A stretch of 28,267 nt of DNA, taken from JBHIET01 sp046760785 (lineage in GTDB: Bacteria; Chloroflexota; Anaerolineae; B4-G1). Position 1 is the first letter of the stretch; each line of letters starts with the position of its first letter. The notes under the pieces were generated by a model, which had not been told where the DNA came from, did no database searches, and saw only the letters and a list, made by a program, of their open reading frames with translations. This document shows positions 6,984-14,173 of the stretch, in pieces. The position numbers and the translations under genes are program-made. The DNA is taken from the NCBI GenBank assembly GCA_046760785.1, contig JBHIET010000044.1, positions 1 to 28,267 on the forward strand. The letters are read 5' to 3'.

Positions 6984-7622
6984 TCAGTCACTTGCCCGGA
7001 AGCAGGCGCACAATCTCTCGCTCCCGATGCCGCTGGTCAGCAGGCGCTCCTTGCGATTGCTCAACAGTTGCTGCGTCCAGGTGGTAAAGCCGCCGTCGAC
7101 CAGCAGGAGGTCCAATCCTTCTGAGCTTTGTGCATCGATCCGAAAACATGCTTCGGCATAGTAGCCGCGGCCGCTCTGGCGGTGCTGATCGAAACCCACT
7201 TTCACGTCAGGATGCTTTGCGGCGAGTGGATCGACGACATTGGCCTGCAACGTGTCGATCCGTCGCTCGTCCAGCGCCGTGAGCGATACGCGAACGTCCT
7301 CGATAGTGTAGCCGAGTTCACCGACTTCGTCCAGGAGCCGGATGTAAAAGTCGAGCTGCTCGATCAGCGCTTCGCTCTCGAATCGGAAGTGGCGCTGGTC
7401 CCGCGCGATCTCCCAGCGGCGATTGCCGTCCTTGTCCAGCGTCAGGAACGCCGAGACGAACCCGGCGACGTCGTCTCCCTCGGCCGCGACGTACAGGGCG
7501 CAGGCCTGACAGCGGGTCTGGGCCTGGCATACGTCGGGCAGGATGTCCTGCCCCCAGACATCGCGGACGATGGCGGCGATGCCTGGTATGTTGGCTGGCG
7601 TGGCCTTGCGAAGGTCAATCAC
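6984..7622 (-). CDS. Chimeric protein: GNAT-like N-terminus joined to HisRS-like class II core
   Basis: The protein has 212 residues. Residues 1-72 resemble the start of a GNAT acetyltransferase (DLRKATPANIPGIAAIV, YVAAEGDDVAGFVSAFL, GNRRWEI), but the acetyl-CoA loop (RGxGxG/A) that should follow is missing. From about 76 the sequence changes to a class II tRNA-synthetase-like core of HisRS/HisZ type: QSGRGYYAEACFRI matches motif 2, and VDGGFTTWTQQLLSN followed by SGIGSERL matches the GGRYD and motif 3 regions. The start is GTG at 7622, overlapping the asd stop as GTGA. The longer frame to 7733 overlaps asd and was rejected. The join near 7395-7412 could be a deletion fusing two genes. Neither domain looks complete, so function is uncertain. 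Confidence 0.55.
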   Translation of the reverse strand: MIDLRKATPANIPGIAAIVRDVWGQDILPDVCQAQTRCQACALYVAAEGDDVAGFVSAFLTLDKDGNRRWEIARDQRHFRFESEALIEQLDFYIRLLDEVGELGYTIEDVRVSLTALDERRIDTLQANVVDPLAAKHPDVKVGFDQHRQSGRGYYAEACFRIDAQSSEGLDLLLVDGGFTTWTQQLLSNRKERLLTSGIGSERLCACFRASD

Positions 7623-8707
7623 CCAAGATACCCTTTGGCCTTGAGTAACTCGGCGCTCAGGATCGCGCCGCCGGCCGCGCCGCGCACCGTGTTGTGCGAA
7701 AGGGCCACGAAGCGGATATCGAACACCGGGCACTCGCGCAGCCGCCCGACGGTGATGGCCATCCCGTGACCTGCGTCCCGGTCCTTGCGCGGCTGGGGCC
7801 TATCTCGCTCCTCGCGGTAGATGATGCACGGCTGGGGCGCGGAGGGCAGGCCGAGCTTTTGCGGCTCGCCCTCGAACGCGCGCCATATCTCGACGATCTC
7901 GTCCAACGACGGTTTCTCCGCTTTGAACTTTAGGCTGACGCAGGCGGTGTGGCCGTCGATGACGGGCACGCGGTTGCAGTGGGCCGAGACTTTGAGTGAA
8001 TCATCGTCCACGAACTTGCCGTCCTCAATGCTGCCCAGAATTTTCAGCGGTTCTTGCTCTGTCTTTTCCTCCTCGCCGCCGATAAAGGGTACGACGTTAT
8101 CGATCATGTCGATGGACGCCGGGCCGGGGTAGCCCGCGCCGGAGACCCCTTGCAACGTGGTGACGACGATGGCTTCCACAGCGTACCCCGCTGCCATCAG
8201 CGCATAGACCGGCGGCAGGTAGCTCTGCAGGCTGCAATTGGGCTTGACGGCGATCAGCCCCTTGTTCCACCCCCGGTTCCGGCGCTGGAAGGGGATGATG
8301 TCGCTGTGGTGGGGGTTGACCTCCGGGATGAACATCGGCACATCCTCCGTCCAGCGGTGCGCCGAGTTGTTAGAAACGACCGGGATGTCGTTAGCCGCGT
8401 ATCTCTCTTCGAGCTCGCGCACAGCTTGCTTCCCCATGCTTATGGCGGAGAATACGAAGTCGCATCTGGCCTTGGCCGCCTCCACGTCGCTGGCGTCGCC
8501 GACAACCAGGCCCGTTATGCCTTCCGGGATGTCCTCGTCCATCACCCGGCGTCCGGCCACGGCCTCTGCATACGGCTTGCCCGCCGAGCGGGGCGACGCG
8601 GCAACGTGAGTGACCTCGAACCAGGGATGGTTTCTTAGCAGCCGCAGGTAGTTCTGGCCGACCATGCCGGTCGCGCCGATGACGCCTACCCTCGTTTTAT
8701 CTCTCAT
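7619..8707 (-). CDS. asd: Aspartate-semialdehyde dehydrogenase
   Basis: The protein has 362 residues and reduces L-aspartyl phosphate to aspartate semialdehyde with NADPH, the second step of the threonine/lysine/methionine pathway. It shows the NADP loop VGVIGATGMVGQNYLRLL (7-24), the catalytic cysteine C158 in VKPNCSLQS, and the GVSGAGYPG and ALSHNTVRGAAGGA segments of the archaeal/fungal-type branch. The start at 8707 is preceded by GAAAGGGT. This ribosome site and the ATG lie at the edge of a MITE-like insertion: the GAAAGGG belongs to the element's terminal repeat and the ATG lies in the target duplication. Before insertion the start overlapped the lysC stop. The stop overlaps the next gene (GTGA). 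The longer frame to 8812 was rejected because it reads into the element. Confidence 0.95.
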   Translation of the reverse strand: MRDKTRVGVIGATGMVGQNYLRLLRNHPWFEVTHVAASPRSAGKPYAEAVAGRRVMDEDIPEGITGLVVGDASDVEAAKARCDFVFSAISMGKQAVRELEERYAANDIPVVSNNSAHRWTEDVPMFIPEVNPHHSDIIPFQRRNRGWNKGLIAVKPNCSLQSYLPPVYALMAAGYAVEAIVVTTLQGVSGAGYPGPASIDMIDNVVPFIGGEEEKTEQEPLKILGSIEDGKFVDDDSLKVSAHCNRVPVIDGHTACVSLKFKAEKPSLDEIVEIWRAFEGEPQKLGLPSAPQPCIIYREERDRPQPRKDRDAGHGMAITVGRLRECPVFDIRFVALSHNTVRGAAGGAILSAELLKAKGYLG

Positions 8708-8712
8708 TGAGA
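8700..8712. repeat. Left copy of 13-bp target-site duplication
   Basis: TCTCTCATTGAGA, identical to 9015-9027. It flanks the left end of the inserted element and contains the asd start codon (CAT on + at 8705-8707). The sequence is nearly palindromic. Confidence 0.8.
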
Positions 8713-9014
8713 CCCTTTCATAATCTGTCCAAAAGACGTCACTGCTCAGCCTGAGCAGCGTAGATCGTTTTCCAGGCTCGTAGCCCCCGTCTCGGGGGCG
8801 TCTCGAGCGCAAAACGGCACGGCAAAGTGGTCATCTACCGCATACGACGTCCCCGGGACGGGGACTTGGAGCTTGGGGTGAGTAGTTACCAAAAGACTGC
8901 GGAAGTCTGCCGTCTGGCATTTCGAAAGCAGAATCAGTCCCATGTGGCGTCAAAAGCCACTAGACGGAGCACCTTCGAGACTTCCGCAGTCTGGCAGTTT
9001 GAATTGCGAAAGGC
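8713..9014. mobile_element. MITE-like non-autonomous element inserted between lysC and asd
   Basis: A 302-bp segment is bounded by imperfect inverted ends (left CCCTTTCATAATCTG; right, read inward on the other strand, GCCTTTCGCAATTC then AAACTG) and by a perfect 13-bp direct repeat on either side. It encodes no protein. Inside are palindromes: GCCCCCGTCTCGGGGGC at 8783-8799, GTCCCCGGGACGGGGAC at 8849-8865, and the pair AGACTGCGGAAGTCT (8894-8908) and AGACTTCCGCAGTCT (8978-8992), near-complements of each other. Its right end replaces the lysC C-terminus; its left end supplies the asd ribosome site. Removing the element and one repeat restores an overlapping lysC stop and asd start, strong internal evidence for a real insertion. 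The hairpins may affect RNA processing inside the operon. Confidence 0.8.
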
Positions 9015-10424
9015 TCTCTCATTGAGAATCACCTCACTGTGAATCTGTCGTACTGCATCAGCGGCGGCATCCGCCGCGACGACAAGGGAGATGCTGCACT
9101 CAGATGAGCCCTGGGCAATGGCAATGATGTTGATGTTGCCCCGGCCCAGCGCGCCGAAGATGCGGGCGGCGATCCCTGGCGTGCCGCGCATTCCCGCGCC
9201 CACGGCGGTCACGATCACCACATCGTCCAGTGACCAGACCCGGTCCACATCCCGCCGTGCCAGTTCCAGGGCCATCTCTTCCTCGATAGCCTGGATGACC
9301 GGCGGCACTAGTGGCGTGGGGATGACGAAGCAAATGGACTGTTCTGAAGAGGCCTGAGAAATCATCAGGACGCTGGCCCCCTGACTGGCGACGGCGGAGA
9401 ATGTGCGAGCCGCGATGCCAGGCACGCCTATCATGCCCCGCCCCTCAACCGTCACCATGCTCAGCCCCTGGATCGCGGTGACGGCCTTGATCTTGCCGTC
9501 GGCGCTCTCCGGCTCGCCGACGATGCGGGTGCCCGGACAGGTGGGGTTGAAGGTGTTTTTGACCCACAGCGGGATGGAGCGCCGGACGACCGGCAGGATG
9601 GTCTTGGGATGGAGCACCTTGGCTCCAAAGTAGGCCAGCTCGCGCACCTCGCTGTAGGAGAGGGTGGGGATCACGCGGGCGTCGGGCACGATGCGGGGAT
9701 CGGCGGTCATCACCCCGTCCACGTCGGTACAGGTCCACACCTCGTCGGCGTTCAGGCAGTCGGCCAGGATGGCGGCGGTGTAGTCGCTGCCGCCCCGCCC
9801 TAACGTCGTGGTCACACCCTCCTTCGTAGCCCCGATGAAGCCGGTGATAACAGGGACGATGCCCTCATCCAACATGGGACCCAGGCGCTCGGAGGTACGG
9901 ACACGGGTCGCCTCCATCAGCGGTGCGGCATTTTGGAACTTGTTGTCAGTGACGATCAGTGCAGTGGCATCCACCGTTTCACTGCGCAACCCGCGCTGGC
10001 GAAGCGCGGCAGCGACGATGCGGGCGTTGATCCGCTCGCCCAGGCTGGTGACGGCGTCCATCGCGCGCGGCGTGACCTCGCCCAGGATGTGGATGCTATA
10101 GCAAAACGCCGCCAACTCGTCCATGAACTTGTCCACCTGGGCCAGCAGTTGCACCCGCTCTCCATCCTGAGGTAGCAGCGCATCCACGACACCGTGGTGG
10201 CGGACCCGCAGGTCGGCGACGATGGCGCGGTAGGTCTTATCGTCACCGGACGCGGCGGCCTGTGCGCTGTTGATCAATGCGTCGGTCACACCGCTCATCG
10301 CCGAGACGACGACGACCAACCGGTCCCACTTTTGTGCCTGGGTTTGCACAATTTCGGCGGCCTGGCGGATCGCTGCGGTGCTGCCGACCGATGTACCGCC
10401 GAACTTTACCGTCAGCGTGCTCAT
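8934..10424 (-). CDS. lysC: Aspartate kinase
   Basis: The protein has 496 residues and phosphorylates L-aspartate, the committed step to threonine, lysine and methionine. The kinase part begins with VKFGGTSVGS (6-15) and includes SLGERINARI and TLGRGGSDYTA. Two ACT regulatory domains follow (about 310-470: MVTVEGRGMIGVPGIAARTFSAV and VTAVGAGMRGTPGIAARIFGAL), the arrangement used for feedback inhibition by lysine and/or threonine. The start at 10424 follows a T-box leader, with GGAAGGGGGT as ribosome site. The last 24 residues (AFRNSNCQTAEV... onward) are encoded by the inserted element: the original end would have been VILNER followed by TAA. The tail is extra sequence after the ACT domains, so the enzyme is probably still active. 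Confidence 0.95.
   Translation of the reverse strand: MSTLTVKFGGTSVGSTAAIRQAAEIVQTQAQKWDRLVVVVSAMSGVTDALINSAQAAASGDDKTYRAIVADLRVRHHGVVDALLPQDGERVQLLAQVDKFMDELAAFCYSIHILGEVTPRAMDAVTSLGERINARIVAAALRQRGLRSETVDATALIVTDNKFQNAAPLMEATRVRTSERLGPMLDEGIVPVITGFIGATKEGVTTTLGRGGSDYTAAILADCLNADEVWTCTDVDGVMTADPRIVPDARVIPTLSYSEVRELAYFGAKVLHPKTILPVVRRSIPLWVKNTFNPTCPGTRIVGEPESADGKIKAVTAIQGLSMVTVEGRGMIGVPGIAARTFSAVASQGASVLMISQASSEQSICFVIPTPLVPPVIQAIEEEMALELARRDVDRVWSLDDVVIVTAVGAGMRGTPGIAARIFGALGRGNINIIAIAQGSSECSISLVVAADAAADAVRQIHSEVILNERAFRNSNCQTAEVSKVLRLVAFDATWD
9015..9027. repeat. Right copy of 13-bp target-site duplication
   Basis: TCTCTCATTGAGA, identical to 8700-8712. On the minus strand it encodes LNER of aspartate kinase, the last codons before the element starts. 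Confidence 0.8.
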
Positions 10425-10439
10425 ATTTACCCCCTTCCC

Positions 10440-10712
10440 TATATGCAAAACCCCCCACGCCTTCTGGGGCGCGGGGGCTCTCCCACGTGGTTCCACCCAA
10501 GTTCGACAATGGATTATCCGTTGGCGCACTCTGCGGCAGTAACGGGCCGTCCCGGAGCTCCATACTCTCGCACACCTGCGATTTGAGGAACCCACTCCCG
10601 GGTGGTTTTCCCGCCTCTCCGGTCGAGGAGGCTTTCAGCCGGTGGCCCCCTCTCTCTTGGACCTTCACCGGGCGGTACTCGTCCCGGTCAACGCTTTTCA
10701 CGCTCAACTGTG
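10440..10712 (-). promoter_or_regulatory. T-box riboswitch leader, probably threonine-specific
   Basis: The minus-strand leader between the promoter and aspartate kinase contains the T-box hallmark GGGTGGAACCACG (within 10482-10499 on +). This is the bulge that reads the uncharged tRNA 3' end, and a terminator follows. Stem I features are present: GGACGAGTAC, AGAGAG, then GGGAAAACCACCCGGGAGTGGG-like sequence. In related leaders the specifier codon comes just before ACCCxGGAG; here that triplet is ACC (10606-10604), a threonine codon. The T-box bulge UGGA would pair with a tRNA whose discriminator base is U, compatible with tRNA-Thr in many bacteria. Uncharged tRNA-Thr would therefore allow read-through into the lysC-asd-thrC operon. 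The T-box is clear; the specifier assignment is inference. Confidence 0.88.
10445..10478 (-). terminator. T-box intrinsic terminator
   Basis: On the minus strand GCCCCCGCGCC, a short loop CAGAA and GGCGTGGGGGG are followed by TTTTG. The strong GC hairpin with a short U run lies directly after the T-box sequence and about 20 bp before the lysC start. It is mutually exclusive with the antiterminator formed by the T-box. Confidence 0.8.
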
Positions 10713-10718
10713 AGCAAG

Positions 10719-10747
10719 ATTATACCACCTCCATCACCGTTTGGCAA
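10719..10747 (-). promoter_or_regulatory. Sigma-70-type promoter of the threonine operon
   Basis: Minus strand: TTGCCA (10747-10742), a 17-bp spacer and a perfect TATAAT (10724-10719). Transcription would start near 10712, giving a leader of about 290 bases that contains the T-box. Confidence 0.85.
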
Positions 10748-11129
10748 GCGAACGCTCTTCTGGCGCGGCGCGGAACCGCAAGCAGGCGGCCTTTTCTTGT
10801 ACATTCGTGGGAGGGAGGATTTGAATTACCAGGAATGGCTGGAGACGGTGCCCGGCAGCTCGGCCAGGGAGAGCCGCGATTGGTACTTCAAGGGGCGGCA
10901 CGTTGTGGGGAAATCCGTCGTGAGCCACCGTCTTGATCTGCTGACGCAAATCATACGCCTGCTGCTGACAATGGTGCCCCAGCGGCGAGGGCACACGCTG
11001 CGAGAAGAACCAGCGGCCTACACGGTGTGAAACGTCATCTCGCCTTACGCCTCACACGCTCGATTAGTAACTCACCCTCCCGCAGGTTCGGAAGCCTGCT
11101 GGGTGTACGTACAACCCAACTCACATAGG
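10748..11129. other. Gene-poor stretch with one doubtful small ORF
   Basis: No recognised gene lies here. A + strand frame continues from the antisense side of the T-box through this stretch to a stop at 11028-11030. A TTG at 10821 preceded by GGGAGGGA would give a 69-residue product (NYQEWLETVPGSSA, then DWYFKGRHVVGKSVVSHRLDLLTQIIRLLLTMV). It is rich in basic and aliphatic residues and resembles nothing I know. It may be a decayed gene; coding status is doubtful. The 11031-11129 part shows nothing beyond low-quality frames. Confidence 0.25.
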
Positions 11130-11157
11130 TTGCGTATTCGGATGAAGGAGCTATAAT
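11130..11157 (+). promoter_or_regulatory. Probable promoter upstream of the DUF1232 gene
   Basis: TTGCGT (11130-11135), 16-bp spacer, TATAAT (11152-11157). The MITE-like element starts 10 bp downstream, so a transcript towards the gene at 11327 would begin about at the element's left end and include all of it. Confidence 0.5.
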
Positions 11158-11166
11158 TGAATGGCA

Positions 11167-11289
11167 CCCTTTCATAATTCAGGTAAAGTGGGAGTTTATG
11201 CCTGCTTACTCCCCTTCTCCGCCCCCTATGGGAGGGTTAGGGGGTGAAAGAGCCCAATCTCTCACCTGCCTGAACGAATTACGAAAGGC
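11167..11289. mobile_element. Second, shorter element with the same inverted ends
   Basis: About 123 bp bounded by CCCTTTCATAATTC on the left and GAATTACGAAAGGC on the right. These are near-complements and closely match the ends of the element at 8713-9014. The interior (a C-rich and G-rich pair, CCCCTTCTCCGCCCCC and GGGTTAGGGGGTGAAAG) is unrelated to the longer element. TTGAAT occurs in both flanks but not at equal distance, so any target duplication has decayed. It lies between the promoter and the DUF1232 gene. Confidence 0.5.
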
Positions 11290-11326
11290 TCTCTTGAATC
11301 ATTAAACAGAGGGGGGAAATGAGACG

Positions 11327-11758
11327 ATGAATCGAAGCCGACGGGGGGATCTGATCCCGCAGGAAGATACAAATGCGCTGTTGGCGTGGCTTCAGGATGT
11401 GGCGCGCCAGGCCCGTCTTGCTTGGCGGCTGTTCTGGGACAAGCGCGTGCCGTTGTGGACGAAGTTGATCCCCCCGGCAGCGCTGGCTTATGTGCTTTTC
11501 CCCGTTGACATTATCCCCGACGTCGCGTTGGGCCTCGGCCAACTGGACGACATTGCCGTGCTGTTGCTTGGGACCAAGCTCTTCATCGAGTTGGCGCCAC
11601 CGGACGTGGTGCGTGAACACCTGGCTGCACTGGGAGCGCACATCAAAGAGTGGCGTGTGGTGGAGGAGGAAGAAGAGAAGAAGGGCGGGCCTCCTGCGGT
11701 GATCGAGGGGGAGTACAAGGTAAAAGAGCCGGAAAAGGAGGAGGCTGGTACGGAGTAA
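11327..11758 (+). CDS. DUF1232 (YkvA-like) protein
   Basis: The protein has 143 residues. The DUF1232 signature is plain: WTKLIPPAALAYVLFPVDIIPD (about 45-66) followed by LGQLDDIAVLLLGTKLF, a hydrophobic hairpin normally inserted in the membrane. Residues 1-35 are basic and helical. The C-terminus after residue 105 is a charged, glutamate- and lysine-rich tail (VVEEEEEKKGG). The function of the family is not established. The start at 11327 follows AGAGGGGGGAAATGAG. The gene stands alone: a promoter-like sequence and a short MITE-like element lie upstream, and a possible terminator hairpin follows 45 bp after the stop. Confidence 0.85.
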   Translation: MNRSRRGDLIPQEDTNALLAWLQDVARQARLAWRLFWDKRVPLWTKLIPPAALAYVLFPVDIIPDVALGLGQLDDIAVLLLGTKLFIELAPPDVVREHLAALGAHIKEWRVVEEEEEKKGGPPAVIEGEYKVKEPEKEEAGTE

Positions 11759-11802
11759 GCGTCGCTCGCCAATTGCTGGCGTTAGGTTTCCAGGTAATGT
11801 CT

Positions 11803-11842
11803 CAAGAAGCCGGCTCGGAGGTGCTCCCCAGGCCGGTTCTTG
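11803..11842 (+). terminator. Possible intrinsic terminator after the DUF1232 gene
   Basis: CAAGAAGCCGGC and GCCGGTTCTTG form an 11-bp stem with one bulge around a 17-base loop. There is no long T run after it, so termination efficiency is uncertain. Downstream, 11888-11898 carries CAGTCGAAGGA, related to the dispersed GTCGAAGG repeats. Confidence 0.35.
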
Positions 11843-11976
11843 TGCCAGCGACTGCATGGGCACGTAGGCGTTCAGGGGTAGGGCGCAGTCGAAGGACCCG
11901 GCCAAACGTTCACGGCGGTGCGCCATGCCGCGCAAGCAGCGCGTACCGTCCCAATCTCGATTGGAGGTAAGTATCT

Positions 11977-12960
11977 ATGGAAGTCACCATATTGACAGAG
12001 CCTGAAATTCGACAATGCGTCGAGATGGACCAGGAGGCGATTGCGGTTGTTGAGGATGGCTTCACGCGCTTGGCCAACGCCGAGGTCACCTTACCCCCCA
12101 TCGTGCGCGTTGATATCCCAGAGCATAAGGGGGAGGTGGACGTCAAGACCGCCCATGTGCGAGGGCTCGACAGCTTTGCCATCAAGATCGCCTCCGGCTT
12201 CTTCGAGAACTACCGCCTGGGCTTGCCGACCGGCAGCGGTATGATGGTGATCGTGAGCGCCAGGACCGGTATCCCCGAGGCGGTGTTGCTGGACAACGGT
12301 TACCTGACCGACGTGCGAACGGGTGCGGCGGGCGCGGTGGCAGCCCGTTATCTGGCCCGCATGAAGATAGATACGGCCGGCGTGATCGGGTCTGGCACGC
12401 AGGCTCGCTACCAGATGATGGCCCTAAAGCTGGTGCGAGACTTTCGGCGGCTGATGGTCTACGGTATCGTCCCTGACCAAGTCGAGCAGTATGCTGCTGA
12501 GATGGCACCAGTGCTCGGCGTCGAGATCGTGAAGGCGAAGGACGCCGAAACCGTTGTCCGAAATAGCGACGTCGTGGTCACGGCAACCCCATCGCGGGAG
12601 CCGTACCTGAAGGCCGAGTGGCTGCACCCCGGCCTGCACGTCACGGCGATGGGTGCTGATTCTGAGGAGAAGCAGGAGTTGCACGCCGATGTGCTGGGAC
12701 GTGCCGACCTTCTCGTCTGCGACCGGAAATCCCAGTGTTTCCGGCTGGGCGAGTTGCACCACGGGCTGGAGGCGGGTATCATATCTCAGGACGATCCGAT
12801 TGTTGAGTTGGGAGATCTGACCTCCGGCCGAAAGCCCGGCCGTAGAAGTGATGAACAGATCACGATCTGTGACCTGACAGGCGTTGGCGTGCAAGATACG
12901 GCGATCGCCCTGCTGGCTTACCGAAAGGCAATGGAGAAAAATCTGGGACTGCGGATCTAG
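11977..12960 (+). CDS. Ornithine cyclodeaminase / mu-crystallin family enzyme (EutC-like)
   Basis: The protein has 327 residues. It shows the family's substrate region FAIKIASGFFENYRLGLPTGSGMM (about 69-92), DNGYLTDVRTGAAGAVAARYLA, the NAD(P)-binding loop AGVIGSGTQARYQMMAL, SDVVVTATPSREPYL and the C-terminal ICDLTGVGVQDTAIALLAY. Members deaminate or cyclise amino acids (ornithine to proline), reduce cyclic imines, or act on ectoine-derived amino acids; sequence alone cannot choose. The start at 11977 has TTGGAGG 10 bases upstream. It opens a tight three-gene set: the RdhA-like gene starts 24 bp after its stop and the aminotransferase 46 bp after that. The context suggests metabolism of an unusual amino acid rather than arginine breakdown. 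Confidence 0.9.
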   Translation: MEVTILTEPEIRQCVEMDQEAIAVVEDGFTRLANAEVTLPPIVRVDIPEHKGEVDVKTAHVRGLDSFAIKIASGFFENYRLGLPTGSGMMVIVSARTGIPEAVLLDNGYLTDVRTGAAGAVAARYLARMKIDTAGVIGSGTQARYQMMALKLVRDFRRLMVYGIVPDQVEQYAAEMAPVLGVEIVKAKDAETVVRNSDVVVTATPSREPYLKAEWLHPGLHVTAMGADSEEKQELHADVLGRADLLVCDRKSQCFRLGELHHGLEAGIISQDDPIVELGDLTSGRKPGRRSDEQITICDLTGVGVQDTAIALLAYRKAMEKNLGLRI

Positions 12961-12984
12961 ATCTGAGCAAGTGAGGCGGGCGTA

Positions 12985-14127
12985 GTGAGCGGCAAAGAGA
13001 AATACCAGGAGTTTCTGGTTGGCCCCATCGAGAGGTTCGATCAACGGAACGATATGTTCAGGAGGAGCAGGTACGATCCGGAGTGGATAGAGCGGGCTGG
13101 GTCGTTCTATGGCCCTGCCCAGGTGCAGGATAAGCCCGGCTACGCACAGGAGTATTACGCGCTTCGCAATGCCGCCTGGTACGTGGAGGATTTTTTCGCT
13201 ATGGGAACCCTGGGGTCGAATCATCAAGGGTTGTACGCCTGGGAAAGTCTCGACCCCGAAGGAATCGGCATGCCCCCAGGATTAAGGATAGAAACGTCCA
13301 ACTCTGAGGAGGTCTCCAAGAAGGTCAAAAGAGCGGCCCGCTTCTTCGGCGCTTCCCTGGTCGGCACCTGCGAACTGGACAGGCGGTGGCTCTACTCCCA
13401 CGTCAGCAACGACATCACCGGAGAGCACCTGCCGCTGGAGATCCCGGAACAATATCGCTACGCCATCGCTCTGGCCATTGAAATGGATTACTCTTTTATT
13501 CAGACAGCGCCCACCGGCGGCGCGTCGGCCGCTACAGGGCTGGGCTATTCCAAAATGGCCTTCGTGGCGGGTTTGCTGGCCCAGTTCATCCGGGGCCTGG
13601 GCTACGAGGCCATCCCCTGTGGCAATGATACGGCCCTGAGCATACCTGTTGCTATCGAGGCCGGTTTGGGGGAACTGGGCCGCAACGGGCTGCTCATCAC
13701 CGAGAAGTTTGGGCCACGGGTGCGGCTCTGCAAGGTGTTCACCGACCTGCCCCTGGTGCCCGACGAGCCCCACTTCTTCGGCGTGGAGGAGTTCTGCCGC
13801 AAGTGTATGAAGTGTGCCGAAGAGTGCCCCTCCCACGCCATCTCTTTTGGGGAGAAGACCACCGAGGTGCCGACTATATCCAATAATCCGGGCGTGCTCA
13901 AGTGGCCGGTCAATCCAGAGCGGTGCTTCAGGTTCTGGGTGGTCAACCGTACCGACTGCGCCAACTGCATCAGAGTGTGCCCCTTCAACCAGAAAGAAGG
14001 CTGGCACCACGACTTGGTCAGGGCAGTCATCAAAGATGCTCCGTGGCTGAGCCCGCTCTTCCTGTGGCTCAATGGTGTCTTGGGGCACGGCAGGCAGCTT
14101 GACCCGGCAATGATCTGGGAAGGCTAG
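12985..14127 (+). CDS. Reductive dehalogenase-like corrinoid/iron-sulfur protein without Tat signal
   Basis: The protein has 380 residues. The corrinoid-binding core typical of RdhA enzymes is present: EMDYSFIQTAPTGGASAATG (167-186), GYEAIPCGNDTALSIPVAI (206-224), LGELGRNGLLITEKFGPRVR (228-247) and CKVFTDLPLVPDEP. Two [4Fe-4S] sites follow: C271-x2-C274-x2-C277-x3-C281, and C314 with C325-x2-C328-x3-C332. SNNPGVLKWPVN and the tail GWHHDLVRAVIKDAPWLSP are also RdhA-like. Respiratory RdhA begins with a twin-arginine signal and has a RdhB anchor gene beside it; both are absent here, so the protein is probably cytoplasmic. The start is GTG at 12985. It may dehalogenate or carry out another B12-dependent reduction on an amino acid handled by its neighbours; the substrate is unknown. 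Confidence 0.9.
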   Translation: MSGKEKYQEFLVGPIERFDQRNDMFRRSRYDPEWIERAGSFYGPAQVQDKPGYAQEYYALRNAAWYVEDFFAMGTLGSNHQGLYAWESLDPEGIGMPPGLRIETSNSEEVSKKVKRAARFFGASLVGTCELDRRWLYSHVSNDITGEHLPLEIPEQYRYAIALAIEMDYSFIQTAPTGGASAATGLGYSKMAFVAGLLAQFIRGLGYEAIPCGNDTALSIPVAIEAGLGELGRNGLLITEKFGPRVRLCKVFTDLPLVPDEPHFFGVEEFCRKCMKCAEECPSHAISFGEKTTEVPTISNNPGVLKWPVNPERCFRFWVVNRTDCANCIRVCPFNQKEGWHHDLVRAVIKDAPWLSPLFLWLNGVLGHGRQLDPAMIWEG

Positions 14128-14173
14128 TGTAAATGTGAGTTAATACCGCGAAATAACACTTGGAGGACTGAAT

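Noticed and set aside
8746..8943. 65-residue minus-strand ORF between lysC and asd
   Set aside because: It lies inside the MITE-like element and reads through its palindromes; no ribosome site or family.
10602..10820. N-terminal part of a plus-strand frame starting at 10602
   Set aside because: It is the antisense of the T-box leader, so apparent coding there is accidental.
12424..14088. Long minus-strand frames opposite the cyclodeaminase and RdhA-like genes
   Set aside because: These are GC-rich shadows of well-supported plus-strand genes, with no ribosome sites or family motifs.
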